From positions 100,967 through 164,966 of the forward strand of contig CAJTJA010000001.1 in the NCBI GenBank assembly GCA_910576845.1: a DNA stretch of 64,000 bases, given 5' to 3'. Each line of letters starts with the position of its first letter. The stretch's first letter is position 1. Positions 8,761 through 17,546 of this stretch are shown here, piece after piece. Made by a program: the position numbers and the translations under genes. This DNA is from an uncultured Oscillibacter sp. Its GTDB lineage: Bacteria; Bacillota; Clostridia; Oscillospirales; Oscillospiraceae. Below the pieces are notes generated by a model, which did not search any database, was not told the DNA's origin, and was given only the letters and a program-made list of their open reading frames with translations.

Positions 8761-8798
8761 CCGCCTGGAAAAGATTATCCAGGCGGTCCTTCTTTTTT
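8761..8798 (+). terminator. Rho-independent terminator of the chemoreceptor gene
   Basis: An 8-bp stem CCGCCTGG/CCAGGCGG followed by TCCTTCTTTTTT. Its U-tract abuts the 3' end of the convergent small gene at 8797. Confidence 0.9.
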
Positions 8799-8979
8799 AT
8801 TCCATCAGCCCGGCCCGGCGCATCTGCGCTGTCTTTGACTGTAAGCGCGCAAAGGATGTTATGCTTTCATCTCTCTCCAAAAACGCCTTTACCTCGGGAG
8901 ACAGCGTTTGAAAAAATTCATAGGCCGAGGGGTCCTGATCCAGCATATCCTCCAGGCTGAGGTATTCCGTGCCATACAT
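8797..8979 (-). CDS. Small acidic protein of unknown function
   Basis: A 60-residue protein beginning MYGTEYLSLEDMLDQDPSAY. A longer frame starts at a GTG three codons upstream, but GGAGGTGAG lies directly before this ATG at 8979 and decides the start. The sequence is helical and charged, with SPEVKAFLERDE, and has the look of small conserved Clostridia proteins. I do not recognise a family. It is convergent with the chemoreceptor and overlaps the end of its terminator. Confidence 0.65.
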   Translation of the reverse strand: MYGTEYLSLEDMLDQDPSAYEFFQTLSPEVKAFLERDESITSFARLQSKTAQMRRAGLME

Positions 8980-9041
8980 TCTGCTCACCTCCGCCCATAA
9001 GTTTCCCCATTTTTTATAAAAGGACGAAGGAATAATCTTCC

Positions 9042-9488
9042 ATGGAAATTCAAACAGTTTTAGAGAATAAGCGGGCCTTTCTCCCCCTGCTTCTCTTAGG
9101 GGATGAGCAGGAAGACATGATTAACCGCTATTTAGACCGGGGCACGCTCTATATCCTCCGCGACAGCGGCTCACTCCGCACGGTCTGCGTCGTAACGGAA
9201 GAGGAAGCCGGTACTTTTGAAATCAAAAACCTCGCCACTGCTCCCGAAAGCCAGCGTCAAGGGTACGGGCAGGCTATGGTCAGGCACATTATTCAGCAGT
9301 ACCGGAACCAGGGAAACCGTCTCTTGGCCGGCACCGGAGACAGTCCCCTGACCATGCCTTTTTACAAGGCCTGCGGCTTTCAGGAAAGTCATCGGGTGAA
9401 AAATTTTTTCATTGACAACTATGACCACCCGATCTATGAGGCGGGACAGCAGCTGATTGATATGGTGTATTTCTCCATGGCGCTATAA
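9042..9488 (+). CDS. GNAT-family N-acetyltransferase
   Basis: A 148-residue GCN5-related acetyltransferase. The acetyl-CoA loop is ESQRQGYGQAMVRHI, preceded by the beta-4 strand EIKNLATAP and followed by FYKACGFQES. This resembles the small YvbK-type group. The substrate cannot be told from sequence. It is a lone gene facing away from the small gene at 8979. Confidence 0.88.
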   Translation: MEIQTVLENKRAFLPLLLLGDEQEDMINRYLDRGTLYILRDSGSLRTVCVVTEEEAGTFEIKNLATAPESQRQGYGQAMVRHIIQQYRNQGNRLLAGTGDSPLTMPFYKACGFQESHRVKNFFIDNYDHPIYEAGQQLIDMVYFSMAL

Positions 9489-9902
9489 CGGTCAGCGTTC
9501 CGCAATATATGAAATCATCTGCCGTGTGGTCATCTGCCGCTGGAACTTTCCTTCCGTATTGTTTATAAAATTCTTTTCCCGTGAGATGTTCCCGCCAACA
9601 AACGGTATTCTTATCCAGACTGCCGTCATAAACCCATCCAACTTGAATTTCCCCCGCTTGCACGAGATGCCCCGCTGCAATCGAAGCAAACGCGAACGTC
9701 TCTCTTGAGTAAGAAAGCCTTTCTTCTGCTGCCTTTATAACGGCGCCCCGTCTGCCCGGATATTTTTGGGCAGAACGGGGCGCTGTTTAAAAGTTGACCT
9801 TTTTCGAACACCCCTTAGCCCTTAAGGGGCCACAAATCCTCAGGGCATCTTTTTTCAGACGGAAAGCGGTGGCCGGACAGCCGCCGCCTCTTTCGGTTTT
9901 GT
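9489..9902. other. Intergenic region with possible gene remnant
   Basis: No supported gene. A minus-strand frame (9409-9663) reads GEIQVGWVYDGSLDKNTVCW and may be a remnant, but it overlaps the acetyltransferase and has no good start. A strong hairpin lies at 9743-9783. Confidence 0.4.
9743..9783. terminator. Strong GC hairpin between genes
   Basis: GCGCCCCG-TCTGCCC pairs with GGGCAGA-ACGGGGCGC, leaving a loop containing a T run. There is a weak T-rich tail on the plus side. It may end transcription from either side. Confidence 0.6.
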
Positions 9903-11528
9903 CTACGCTGCCGGGACAGACTTCAGCTCCAGGGGAGGCGCTTCCGGCGGCTCCTCCTCCGGCTCCCGGGGGATCAACAGAGCCCAAATCTCATCCCCCT
10001 CCCAGCGGAGCACCGGGGCATTTGGCTCGTTCATCCCTACGGGCATCCGTTCGCCGTCCTTTAAATAATACCAGTAAATCTCTCCGCCCTCTGGGGTCTG
10101 AAAGTCATAGGAAAACTCGTAGCGGCAGCCATCCGCCCCGGTGACGGCCCAATGCTCCGGCGTGCCCTCCGGCACGGCCCCTACCCGCTCCAGGACGGTA
10201 TACAGCCCGCCGAAGCTGACGCGGTTCCGCTCCAGCCGGACATCCTGGAAGTCTTTCCGGCTCATCCATTCCCCGGTTTCCCAGTCCATAGGGACAAAGC
10301 CGTCCCACTCCCAGGTTTCTCGGGCGTAGGTCCGGACCTCCTCCTCCGAAAAATCAGGGCTTGGGAGGTTGTAGAAGGCATAGTAGCTCTTGAGGATGTT
10401 CCCGCAGCGTTCTTCCAGACCCGCGTCCTCGTCGCCGAAGATGGTGCTGTCCCAATTCAGCGCCTCTGCCGGCAGGCGGAGCCCCGTCAAGGTCCCATAG
10501 GCGTTGGGCGGCGTGCCGGCGTGGGGCTGGAGGGCATACCAGCCGGTGTAATCCTCCAGCTGGTCCACCGCCCGGCGGACATCCTCCATGGAGGTAAATT
10601 CCATCTCAAAGCGGTACGTCCCCGTCTCCCAGATATCCAGGGAGCCCCTGCCCTCCAGGTACTTCTCCAGGTAGTAGTCCCGGGCGGCGCTCCCGGCAGT
10701 GTCGGACAGGCTGTAGCCCCAGACGGGCACCGGCCCGCCGTTCCAATAGTAGCTGCCGATGGTGAAGGGCATCTCTGGCAGATCCTCGAAATGGCAGTCC
10801 CAAACCCGGTTTTTCGTCTCCCGGCCATCCTCATATTCGGGGGTTCTGTAGTCCCGGGAGATCACCACCTCCTCGCCGGGGAACTCCTCCCGGACGTAAG
10901 CCAGCACCTCCCGGCGGCTGTGGGGATAGCCATGGTCGGTGCAGGAGGAGAAAAGCAGGACGAAGCCCGCCGCCACCACCAGGGAGATCAGCACCAGCTT
11001 CACCAGCAACAGCCCCCCTGCCGCCGCCAGGCAGATCAGCAGGCCCTTAAGGATGTCCCGGCCCTTCGTGGACTTCACCGGCGGGGAAACGGCGGTCCCG
11101 GCGGGGGAGGAAGGCTCCGGAGCACCCGGACTGTCTCCCGGCTCCCCAAAGTTCTCCGGGCTGCTGGCGGCTTCCGGCTCTTCGGCTCTCCAGGCAGGTT
11201 CCCCGGAGGGGGCGGATTGAGGAGAGGCGTTTCGCTTCCTCAGCAGAACCCGCACGCCGTGAACTGTTCCGCCGCACAGCGCGATCAAAATGGCCGCCCC
11301 CGGCGCGGCAATAGCAAGCCCTGCTGCCAGGCAGATTCCCAGGCCCTTGAAGAACTTGTTCAGTCCGGGGGGAAGCGTAACCCTCCGCTTTAAGGCCCGC
11401 ACGCCCAGATAAATCCCATAGCCCATCGCCAGCGTCAAGGCCAGTCCCGGCACAAGCAGCAGGCCTGCGAACGCCGCGCACAAAAGCATTCCCCAGAGAA
11501 TATTTCGGCCCCAATTCCCGTTCATCAT
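9903..11528 (-). CDS. Membrane protein of unknown function
   Basis: A 541-residue protein I do not recognise. The N-terminal 100 residues hold two or three hydrophobic segments (WGMLLCAAFAGLLLVPGLAL; ICLAAGLAIAAPGAAILIAL). A Pro/Ser/Glu-rich linker at about 110-150 follows, then a fourth membrane segment with a small Cys motif (LLFSSCTDHGYPHSRREVL). The large C-terminal domain is acidic and rich in Trp and Tyr. It includes TSMEDVRRAVDQLEDY and ends in a Pro/Glu-rich tail. The gene seems more GC-rich than its neighbours. The start is one of two adjacent ATGs at 11528 behind AAAGGGGGG. It lies just after the metK terminator, so it is probably separately transcribed. Confidence 0.7.
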   Translation of the reverse strand: MMNGNWGRNILWGMLLCAAFAGLLLVPGLALTLAMGYGIYLGVRALKRRVTLPPGLNKFFKGLGICLAAGLAIAAPGAAILIALCGGTVHGVRVLLRKRNASPQSAPSGEPAWRAEEPEAASSPENFGEPGDSPGAPEPSSPAGTAVSPPVKSTKGRDILKGLLICLAAAGGLLLVKLVLISLVVAAGFVLLFSSCTDHGYPHSRREVLAYVREEFPGEEVVISRDYRTPEYEDGRETKNRVWDCHFEDLPEMPFTIGSYYWNGGPVPVWGYSLSDTAGSAARDYYLEKYLEGRGSLDIWETGTYRFEMEFTSMEDVRRAVDQLEDYTGWYALQPHAGTPPNAYGTLTGLRLPAEALNWDSTIFGDEDAGLEERCGNILKSYYAFYNLPSPDFSEEEVRTYARETWEWDGFVPMDWETGEWMSRKDFQDVRLERNRVSFGGLYTVLERVGAVPEGTPEHWAVTGADGCRYEFSYDFQTPEGGEIYWYYLKDGERMPVGMNEPNAPVLRWEGDEIWALLIPREPEEEPPEAPPLELKSVPAA

Positions 11529-11540
11529 CGTCCCCCCTTT

Positions 11541-11574
11541 AAAAAAGGCGCGCCCTGAAATAGGGCGCGCCTTT
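11541..11574 (-). terminator. metK terminator
   Basis: An 11-bp stem with GGCGCGCCC and GGGCGCGCC and loop TGAAATA. On the minus strand it is followed by TTTTTT, and it lies 16 bp after the metK stop. Confidence 0.9.
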
Positions 11575-11589
11575 CGGATTTGTATGGTT

Positions 11590-12777
11590 TTACTCCTTTA
11601 CAGCGGCCTTCAGAGCGTCCACCCGGTCGGTTTTCTCCCAGGCCACGCCCAGATCCTCCCGGCCCATGTGGCCGTATGCGGCCAGCTTGCGGTAAATGGG
11701 CTTGCGCAGGTCCAGGTCCCGGATGATGGCGGTGGGGCGGAGGTCGAAGACTTTGCTCACAGCCTCCTCCAGCTTGGCGTCGCTGACGGTTCCGGTACCG
11801 AAGGTCTCCACCATAATGCTGACAGGCTTGGCAACGCCGATGGCATAGGCCAGCTCGATCTGGCAGCGCCGGGCCAAGCCCGCCGCCACGATGTTCTTGG
11901 CAACCCAGCGGGCAGCGTAGGCGGCGGAGCGGTCCACTTTAGTGGGGTCCTTGCCGGAGAAGCAGCCTCCTCCGTGGGGGGCACTTCCGCCGTATGTATC
12001 CACAATAATCTTCCGGCCAGTCAGCCCCGCGTCGGCGGCAGGACCGCCCTTGACAAAGCGGCCAGTGGGATTCACATAATATTTGGTGTTCTCGTCCAGC
12101 ATGTCGGCAGGGAGGACCTCCTTCGCCACCAGATTGATCATATCCCGGCGGATCTGGTCCAAGGTGACGTCGGGGTTGTGCTGGGTGGAGATAACCACAG
12201 TGTCGATACGGACAGGGTTGTTATTCTCGTCATATTCCACGGTGACCTGACTCTTCCCGTCAGGGCGCATGTAGGAGACCAGGCCGCTCTTGCGGACCTT
12301 TGTCATCTGGAGGCAGAGCTTTTGGGCCAGAGACAACGGCAGGGGCATCAGCTCCGGCGTCTCATCGCAGGCGTAGCCGAACATCATACCCTGATCGCCC
12401 GCGCCGTGGTTCAGCTCGGCTTCCTCGTTGTTTTTGTTTTCCAGAGATTTGTCCACGCCCAGGGCGATGTCGGCGGACTGCTCATCAATGGAGGTAATCA
12501 CGCCGCAGGTATCACAGTCAAAGCCGTATTTTCCCCGGTCATAGCCGATCTCCCGGACAACCTCCCGGGCAATCTTGTCAATGTCCACATAGCAGCTTGT
12601 GGTAATCTCACCCATAACGTGGATCAGACCGGTGCAGGCTGTGGTCTCGCAGGCGACCCGGCCCTGGGGGTCTTGGGCCATGATGGCATCCAGCACCGCG
12701 TCAGATATTTGATCGCAGATTTTGTCAGGATGTCCCTCGGTCACAGATTCAGAGGTGAAAAGATAATATCTGGCCAT
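11590..12777 (-). CDS. metK: S-adenosylmethionine synthetase
   Basis: A 395-residue MetK making S-adenosylmethionine from methionine and ATP. Signatures visible: FTSESVTEGHPDK at the N-terminus, GAGDQGMMFGYA (the ATP-binding hexapeptide region), and GGGCFSGKDPTKVDRS with the P-loop-like Lys. The longer open frame reaching 12987 is not used. The start at 12777 (MARYYLF) has AAAAGGAG 6 nt upstream and gives the standard length. Expression is controlled by the SAM-I riboswitch at 12955-13046 with its terminator at 12905-12941, so high SAM should stop transcription. Confidence 0.98.
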   Translation of the reverse strand: MARYYLFTSESVTEGHPDKICDQISDAVLDAIMAQDPQGRVACETTACTGLIHVMGEITTSCYVDIDKIAREVVREIGYDRGKYGFDCDTCGVITSIDEQSADIALGVDKSLENKNNEEAELNHGAGDQGMMFGYACDETPELMPLPLSLAQKLCLQMTKVRKSGLVSYMRPDGKSQVTVEYDENNNPVRIDTVVISTQHNPDVTLDQIRRDMINLVAKEVLPADMLDENTKYYVNPTGRFVKGGPAADAGLTGRKIIVDTYGGSAPHGGGCFSGKDPTKVDRSAAYAARWVAKNIVAAGLARRCQIELAYAIGVAKPVSIMVETFGTGTVSDAKLEEAVSKVFDLRPTAIIRDLDLRKPIYRKLAAYGHMGREDLGVAWEKTDRVDALKAAVKE

Positions 12778-12904
12778 AACATACTCCTTTTTGCTTTTCA
12801 TGCTCTGCCTGGCAGGCAGTCTTCCGCCCTTTGCCAAGCAGCGGCTAAGGAAGCCGCGCGCTTTCTCTCCCCGCGCGCCAGGGTGATTTTGCCAGTTGAA
12901 CAGC

Positions 12905-12941
12905 AAAGAGAAACCGCGTGTTTCGGCAGTGAAACACGCGG
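12905..12941 (-). terminator. Riboswitch-controlled terminator of metK
   Basis: A perfect 11-bp stem CCGCGTGTTTC/GAAACACGCGG with a 6-nt loop, followed on the minus strand by TTTCTCTTT. It lies about 15 nt after the SAM-I aptamer, the usual place for the expression platform. Confidence 0.9.
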
Positions 12942-12954
12942 GAAGTAATCCTCG

Positions 12955-13046
12955 CTCCTCATCTGTCGTTTCCGCCGGATTTGGCACCTTTCCATGCAGG
13001 TTGCCGTGGCTTCATTGGGCCGTTCCCTCCGCCACTCTTGATAAGG
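12955..13046 (-). ncRNA. SAM-I (S-box) riboswitch
   Basis: Minus-strand sequence carries the S-box signature in order: CTTATCAAGAGTGGCGGAGG, then GGCCC, ATGAAGCC, CGGCAACC, AAGGTGCCAA, TCC and ACAGATGAGGA. It sits between a consensus promoter and the metK terminator. It is read as a SAM-sensing OFF switch for metK. Confidence 0.96.
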
Positions 13047-13064
13047 ATATAAACTTGTATGCCT

Positions 13065-13092
13065 ATTCTAACATGTCCCGTCCGTTTGTCAA
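13065..13092 (-). promoter_or_regulatory. Promoter of the metK riboswitch transcript
   Basis: On the minus strand TTGACA (13087-13092) and TAGAAT (13065-13070) are 16 bp apart, ending about 20 bp before the S-box. Confidence 0.85.
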
Positions 13093-13156
13093 GAGTTCAT
13101 TCACGTTTTTTCGCCGCATTTTTTTGCCTCTGGCGGCAATGTTCAAAAAATGTTGG

Positions 13157-13184
13157 TGACTTTTTCCGGCGAACGGGGTATAAT
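13157..13184 (+). promoter_or_regulatory. Probable promoter of the rhomboid-like operon
   Basis: TATAAT at 13179-13184 with GTGACT 16 bp upstream, about 115 bp before the start at 13299. The -35 match is weak. Confidence 0.45.
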
Positions 13185-13298
13185 AGCCGCAAATAGTCAT
13201 TTTACTCATTCCATGTATATTCCAGCCGTTCTTTGCATCTGCGGCGCAATGCTTGCCGCGGCTTCCGCATTTCAGACACATTTTAGGAGGGAATTCCT

Positions 13299-14168
13299 TT
13301 GAGAAAACTGAACAGCGCTATGGAACGCTTTGCGCTCCGGCATCCAAACTTCGGCATAGCTAATCTGATGCTTTACATTATCATTGGAAATGCCGTCATG
13401 TTCTTTCTGCTGCGCATGACCAACGGTCAGGCCCTCCAATTTCTGGGGTTCGAGTGGGGCTATGTTCTCCGGGGACAGCTCTGGCGGCTTGTGAGCTTTA
13501 TTTTTGTTCCCCAGACGCTGGAACCCTTCAGCCTGATCCTGTCCCTTTACTTCACCTGGTTCATCGGTACTATGCTGGAGAGGGAATGGGGCACGCCCAA
13601 ATTTAATCTCTACTATGTCTCCGGCGTCATTCTTACCATTGTCACCGGCATTGTCAGCCATTACGCCTTCGGCTTCAGCATGATACTGGGAACCTACTAT
13701 GTGAGCATGTCCATGTTCCTGGCCTTTGCGGCGCTGTATCCCGACGCTCAGCTGATGCTGCTGTACATCATCCCTGTGAAAGCCAAATGGCTGGCCCTGG
13801 CAGATGTGGCTCTCTTTGCTGTGGACGTAATCGGAGCCCTGTTCCGGGGCAGTTTTCTCAATGCCCTGCTTCCGGTGGTGGCACTGCTGAATTTTCTGGT
13901 CTTCTTTTGGTGCGAAATTGCAGACCAGCTCAGCCGGCGGCGGAATTTTGCCAGGCACCGGAATTCCCGCCAGACCATCCAGTTTAAAAGCGCTGTCCGT
14001 CAGCAGCGGAAGAAAGAAGCCCAGCAGGGGTATCGCCATAAGTGTTCCGTCTGCGGCCGGACCGACACGGAATATCCGGACATGGAATTCCGCTACTGCT
14101 CCCGCTGCGCCGGATATCACTGCTTCTGTCAGGATCACATTTTCAACCACGAGCATTTTAAGGAGTAA
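13299..14168 (+). CDS. Rhomboid-like pseudoprotease with C-terminal zinc-binding domain
   Basis: A 289-residue multi-pass membrane protein. The block YVSMSMFLAFAALYPDAQ followed by LLYIIPVKAKWLA matches the rhomboid TM4 to TM5 region. The catalytic GxSG is absent: by alignment from the AFA block, Tyr occupies the serine position. It should therefore not be a protease. The soluble C-terminus has a Cys/His cluster (CSVCG, YCSRCAGYHCFC, HIFNHEH) that could bind zinc. The start is TTG at 13299 with TAGGAGGG 7 nt upstream. It is first of four tightly packed genes (to 17485) for envelope-related proteins. Confidence 0.8.
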   Translation: MRKLNSAMERFALRHPNFGIANLMLYIIIGNAVMFFLLRMTNGQALQFLGFEWGYVLRGQLWRLVSFIFVPQTLEPFSLILSLYFTWFIGTMLEREWGTPKFNLYYVSGVILTIVTGIVSHYAFGFSMILGTYYVSMSMFLAFAALYPDAQLMLLYIIPVKAKWLALADVALFAVDVIGALFRGSFLNALLPVVALLNFLVFFWCEIADQLSRRRNFARHRNSRQTIQFKSAVRQQRKKEAQQGYRHKCSVCGRTDTEYPDMEFRYCSRCAGYHCFCQDHIFNHEHFKE

Positions 14169-14174
14169 GCATTT

Positions 14175-16094
14175 ATGAAACCGTCCATAAAGCCTCACTT
14201 TCCTAAGAAGATTTATCTCTCTCTTCCGCTGTCTTTGCTGGCAGCGGTGCTGCTGACAGGGTTTATCACTCTGCTGGCTCTGTGGTGCCAGCCAAATTCC
14301 TTCCGGACCGTAGTGGTGCCCTGCCTCCTCCGAATGCCAGTCACCATTATTATGAACTCCTTGCCCGTAGGGCTTCTGCTGCTGTTTTTCGCCTGCCTGT
14401 TTTCCAACGTACTCTATGGCGCCGCGCTGACAAACCTGATTGTCTGCGGTCTCTCCATTGTCAACCGGATTAAAATCGAGGTCCGGGACGAGCCTCTGTT
14501 TCCCCGGGATTTCGCCCTCTTAAAAGAAGCCGCCAACGCCGCTTCCACCTACAGCATCAATTACCCCGTCAAGACTATTGCCGCCGTCGCCGCAGCAACA
14601 TTGATTTTTGCGGTGCTGGGCCTTGTTTTCAAGCACCAGCCCTTTCCCGCGCCCCGTCTCCACGGCTGGCCGGGACGGCTTTTGGGCGCCGCCGCCAGCA
14701 TTGGCATTCTGGCGCTTCTGATCGTCACCGCCTACCGTTCCAACAATCCCCTGAGCGACTTTATCACCAAAGGAATTTCCGTATCCAATCCCTACCGGCT
14801 CTCCACGGTGTTCAATGAAACCGGATTTCCATACAATTTCTGCTGCCAATTTACCACTTACACCATTGACCGCCCGGAGGGGTACAGCCGTTCCGCCGCC
14901 GAAGGCTGGGAGCAGGGCGGCCAGCCCGCCACCCCGCCGGACGTCCATGTCGTCATGGTCATGGACGAGGCCTTCTCCGACATTACGGACGAGGATGTTT
15001 TCACCTATGATACAAAGGACGATCCCCTGCCCAATCTCCACGCCCTTCGCCAGGATGAGCACTGCCTCTCCGGTCACATTGTGGTGCCCGGCTTTGCCGG
15101 AGGCACCGCCAACACGGAGTTCGACGTCCTGACCGGAATGCAGAGCAACGCCCTCTCCACCACCACTACCTCCGCCATGCGGGTGGTAAACCGAAACTTG
15201 GACAGCCTGCACCGTCTTTTCCGGGAGGACGGCTGCCACACTTCTTTCTTCCATCCCGGCGACGACTGGTTCTATAACCGGGAAAATGTTTACCGCTGGT
15301 TTGGGGCGGAGGAAACCATTTTTAAAGACGAAATGCAGGACATTCGCTACAAGGGCAGCGGAGGCTGGGTGGCGGACGATTATGCGGCGGAGCTGATCGA
15401 AGCAAAATTCCTGGAAGCAGTCAGCGCAGGCAAAACGCTGTTCAACTACACCACCACCATTCAAAATCACATGTCCTATGTGCCTGAAAAATACGGTCCG
15501 GATTACGACTTCCCGCCGCTGCAGGCCAGTGTTTCTTTATCGGAGCAGGCCGAAACCATGCTGAAGGTCTATGTGGAGGGGGCCAGAGATGCAGACGCCA
15601 TGCTGGGCCGGCTGCACCGGTTCTTCTCTGCACAGGATGAGCCTGTAGTGCTGGTCTTCTTTGGGGACCACCTCCCCTATTTGGGCGACAACCAATTGGC
15701 TTATCGGGAGCTGGGACTGGACATCGGCCCGGCAGACAACGGCCAGATGTCCCTGCGTTCTTTTGAAACGCCCTATGTAATCTGGGCCAACGACGCCGCA
15801 GCTCAGGCCCTGGACTGGCAGAGCACCGCCGCTTCGCTGGAGCTCCCGGAAGACGGCGTCATCAGCGCCTGCTATCTGGGAGCCATCCTGGTGGAACTGA
15901 CAGGCCGCGAAGGGGAAAGCCCCTGGTTCGATTTCCTGAATCAGCTGCGCCGCGAAGTCCCTGTCGTGCAAAAAAGTGACTATGTCTCCATAGACGGCAG
16001 CGCGTTTACGGAGCCCACCCCGGAACTGTCGGCCGACATTGCCAAATGGAGGCAGTGGAGCTATTACAAGCTCTGCCATAAAGATATTTCATGA
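14175..16094 (+). CDS. LtaS-like membrane phosphoglycerol transferase / sulfatase
   Basis: A 639-residue protein with about five N-terminal membrane segments (to about residue 195) and an extracellular alkaline-phosphatase-superfamily domain. Family members add glycerol phosphate to lipid or polysaccharide carriers. The catalytic Thr311 lies in GGTANTEFDVLTG. Metal ligands are suggested by MVMDEAFSD and VFFGDHLPYLGD. AAGGAG upstream overlaps the end of the preceding gene, and its stop overlaps the start of the next gene (ATGA). Classic lipoteichoic acid synthesis is one option; modification of another glycan is equally possible. Confidence 0.87.
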   Translation: MKPSIKPHFPKKIYLSLPLSLLAAVLLTGFITLLALWCQPNSFRTVVVPCLLRMPVTIIMNSLPVGLLLLFFACLFSNVLYGAALTNLIVCGLSIVNRIKIEVRDEPLFPRDFALLKEAANAASTYSINYPVKTIAAVAAATLIFAVLGLVFKHQPFPAPRLHGWPGRLLGAAASIGILALLIVTAYRSNNPLSDFITKGISVSNPYRLSTVFNETGFPYNFCCQFTTYTIDRPEGYSRSAAEGWEQGGQPATPPDVHVVMVMDEAFSDITDEDVFTYDTKDDPLPNLHALRQDEHCLSGHIVVPGFAGGTANTEFDVLTGMQSNALSTTTTSAMRVVNRNLDSLHRLFREDGCHTSFFHPGDDWFYNRENVYRWFGAEETIFKDEMQDIRYKGSGGWVADDYAAELIEAKFLEAVSAGKTLFNYTTTIQNHMSYVPEKYGPDYDFPPLQASVSLSEQAETMLKVYVEGARDADAMLGRLHRFFSAQDEPVVLVFFGDHLPYLGDNQLAYRELGLDIGPADNGQMSLRSFETPYVIWANDAAAQALDWQSTAASLELPEDGVISACYLGAILVELTGREGESPWFDFLNQLRREVPVVQKSDYVSIDGSAFTEPTPELSADIAKWRQWSYYKLCHKDIS

Positions 16095-16606
16095 AAAGCC
16101 GCTCCACTGCCCTCTGCGGTGTGCTTACTGCCTTGGCGGTAATGTTTCTATGCCTTGGAAGCGTCATCCCCGCCGCAGTGCTCTGCGCCCCCATTCTGGC
16201 CATGGCGCTTCTCCTGCCTGTACTGGAGGAGCTGGGGCCCAAGTTCGCCGGGCTAGTCTACGCCGCCGTATCCATTCTGTCTCTGCTGCTGGTCCCGAAC
16301 CGGGAAACTTCTCTTGTCTATCTGTTTTTTGGCTGGTATCCCCTCCTTCGGCCAAAAATTGCCGCGCTCCCCGTTCGGCCTCTGCGGGTCCTGGCCCGGC
16401 TGGCAGTGTGCACCACCACCGCTCTTCTGCTCTATGGCCTGGTTTTAAGGCTTATGGGTCTGACGGAAGACCTGTTGGAGGCTGCCTGGTATTTTCATGC
16501 GGCGTTGCTGGCGGCAGGAAACGTGCTGTTCCTTCTGACAGATTCCACGCTGGCTCGCCTGACGAGCCTCTGGCACTGGAAACTGAAAAAATTTCTGTAT
16601 CGTTAA
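16091..16606 (+). CDS. Small multi-pass membrane protein
   Basis: 171 residues with about five hydrophobic segments, for example LCGVLTALAVMFLCLGSVIP and VLARLAVCTTTALLLYGLVL, and a basic C-terminus. The N-terminus looks like the S-component fold of energy-coupling-factor transporters, but the sequence does not identify a substrate. It overlaps the LtaS-like gene by 4 bp, so the two are translationally coupled. The function is unknown; a role beside the envelope enzyme is inferred from context only. Confidence 0.75.
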   Translation: MKSRSTALCGVLTALAVMFLCLGSVIPAAVLCAPILAMALLLPVLEELGPKFAGLVYAAVSILSLLLVPNRETSLVYLFFGWYPLLRPKIAALPVRPLRVLARLAVCTTTALLLYGLVLRLMGLTEDLLEAAWYFHAALLAAGNVLFLLTDSTLARLTSLWHWKLKKFLYR

Positions 16607-16627
16607 TGTATTTTTTGAGGTGATTCC

Positions 16628-17485
16628 ATGAAAACCGCACTGGTCCTGGAGGGCGGAGCCCTGCGGACCATCTATTCCTCCGGCGTATGCGACGCCTTTT
16701 TGGACGGAGAGCTTCCTCTCCCGGATTACACTCTGGGCGTCTCTGCCGGCATTGCCTATGGCGTCAGCTACCTCTCCCGGCAGAGCCGCCGAAACCTTCA
16801 GCTCATCTGCCGGTTTGCCGGTGACAAACGCTATATGGGCTGGCGAAATCTGGCAGACCGGAAAAACCGCTCCTATTTTGGGCTTCAGTTCGCCTATGAA
16901 ACCATTCCCAACGAACTGATACCCTTTGATTACGACACCTTCGAACGTTACCCCGGCCGGGCAGAGGCCGTAGTCACCAACCTGTGCACCGGACAGGCGG
17001 AATACCTTCCCGTTCCCCGGCGGGACTCTCCCAACCTGCTTTTGGAGGCCACCTGTGCCATTCCGCTGATGTTTCCCGTTATTCGGATAGACGGTCAGCC
17101 TTACTTGGACGGCGGCTGTGCCGATGCCATCCCCTGGCGGCATGCCCTGGACCAGGGCTATGACCGGCTTGTGGTAGTGCTGACCCGGGAGCGGACATAC
17201 CGCAAAAGGCCCGGCCGCTCTGACCAAATTATTGCTAGGGCTTTTAAAAAGCACCCCCATTTTCAGGAGACTATGCAAACCCGTTCAGAGCGCTATAACG
17301 CCTGCCGGGAGGAGCTGTTCGCCCTGGAACAGCAGGGAAAGGTTCTGGTCATCGCCCCGAAGGACACGCTCGGATGCTCCCGAACGGAAAAGGACCTGAC
17401 GATTCTCAGGGCGCTGTGGCAGGAAGGCTATTTCGATGGGCGCCGGGAAATTGAGCGGGTCCGGCAGTTCTGGGCCAGGGAATAA
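16628..17485 (+). CDS. Patatin-like phospholipase (RssA/YjjU type)
   Basis: A 285-residue cytoplasmic patatin-family acyl hydrolase. It has the oxyanion-hole motif EGGALRTIYSSG, the nucleophile serine in GVSAGIAYG and the dyad aspartate in YLDGGCADAIP. It is last in the envelope operon, with GAGGTGATTCC before the ATG, and is followed by a strong terminator. The lipid substrate is unknown. Confidence 0.92.
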   Translation: MKTALVLEGGALRTIYSSGVCDAFLDGELPLPDYTLGVSAGIAYGVSYLSRQSRRNLQLICRFAGDKRYMGWRNLADRKNRSYFGLQFAYETIPNELIPFDYDTFERYPGRAEAVVTNLCTGQAEYLPVPRRDSPNLLLEATCAIPLMFPVIRIDGQPYLDGGCADAIPWRHALDQGYDRLVVVLTRERTYRKRPGRSDQIIARAFKKHPHFQETMQTRSERYNACREELFALEQQGKVLVIAPKDTLGCSRTEKDLTILRALWQEGYFDGRREIERVRQFWARE

Positions 17486-17487
17486 AA

Positions 17488-17520
17488 GCGGAGCGGCTTT
17501 TCAGCCGCTCCGCCGTTTTA
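17488..17520 (+). terminator. Terminator of the rhomboid/LtaS/patatin operon
   Basis: A 10-bp stem GCGGAGCGGC/GCCGCTCCGC, loop TTTTCA, then CGTTTTA. It lies between convergent operons. Confidence 0.85.
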
Positions 17521-17546
17521 TATCCGCAGTATTCCGCAGGTTCAGC

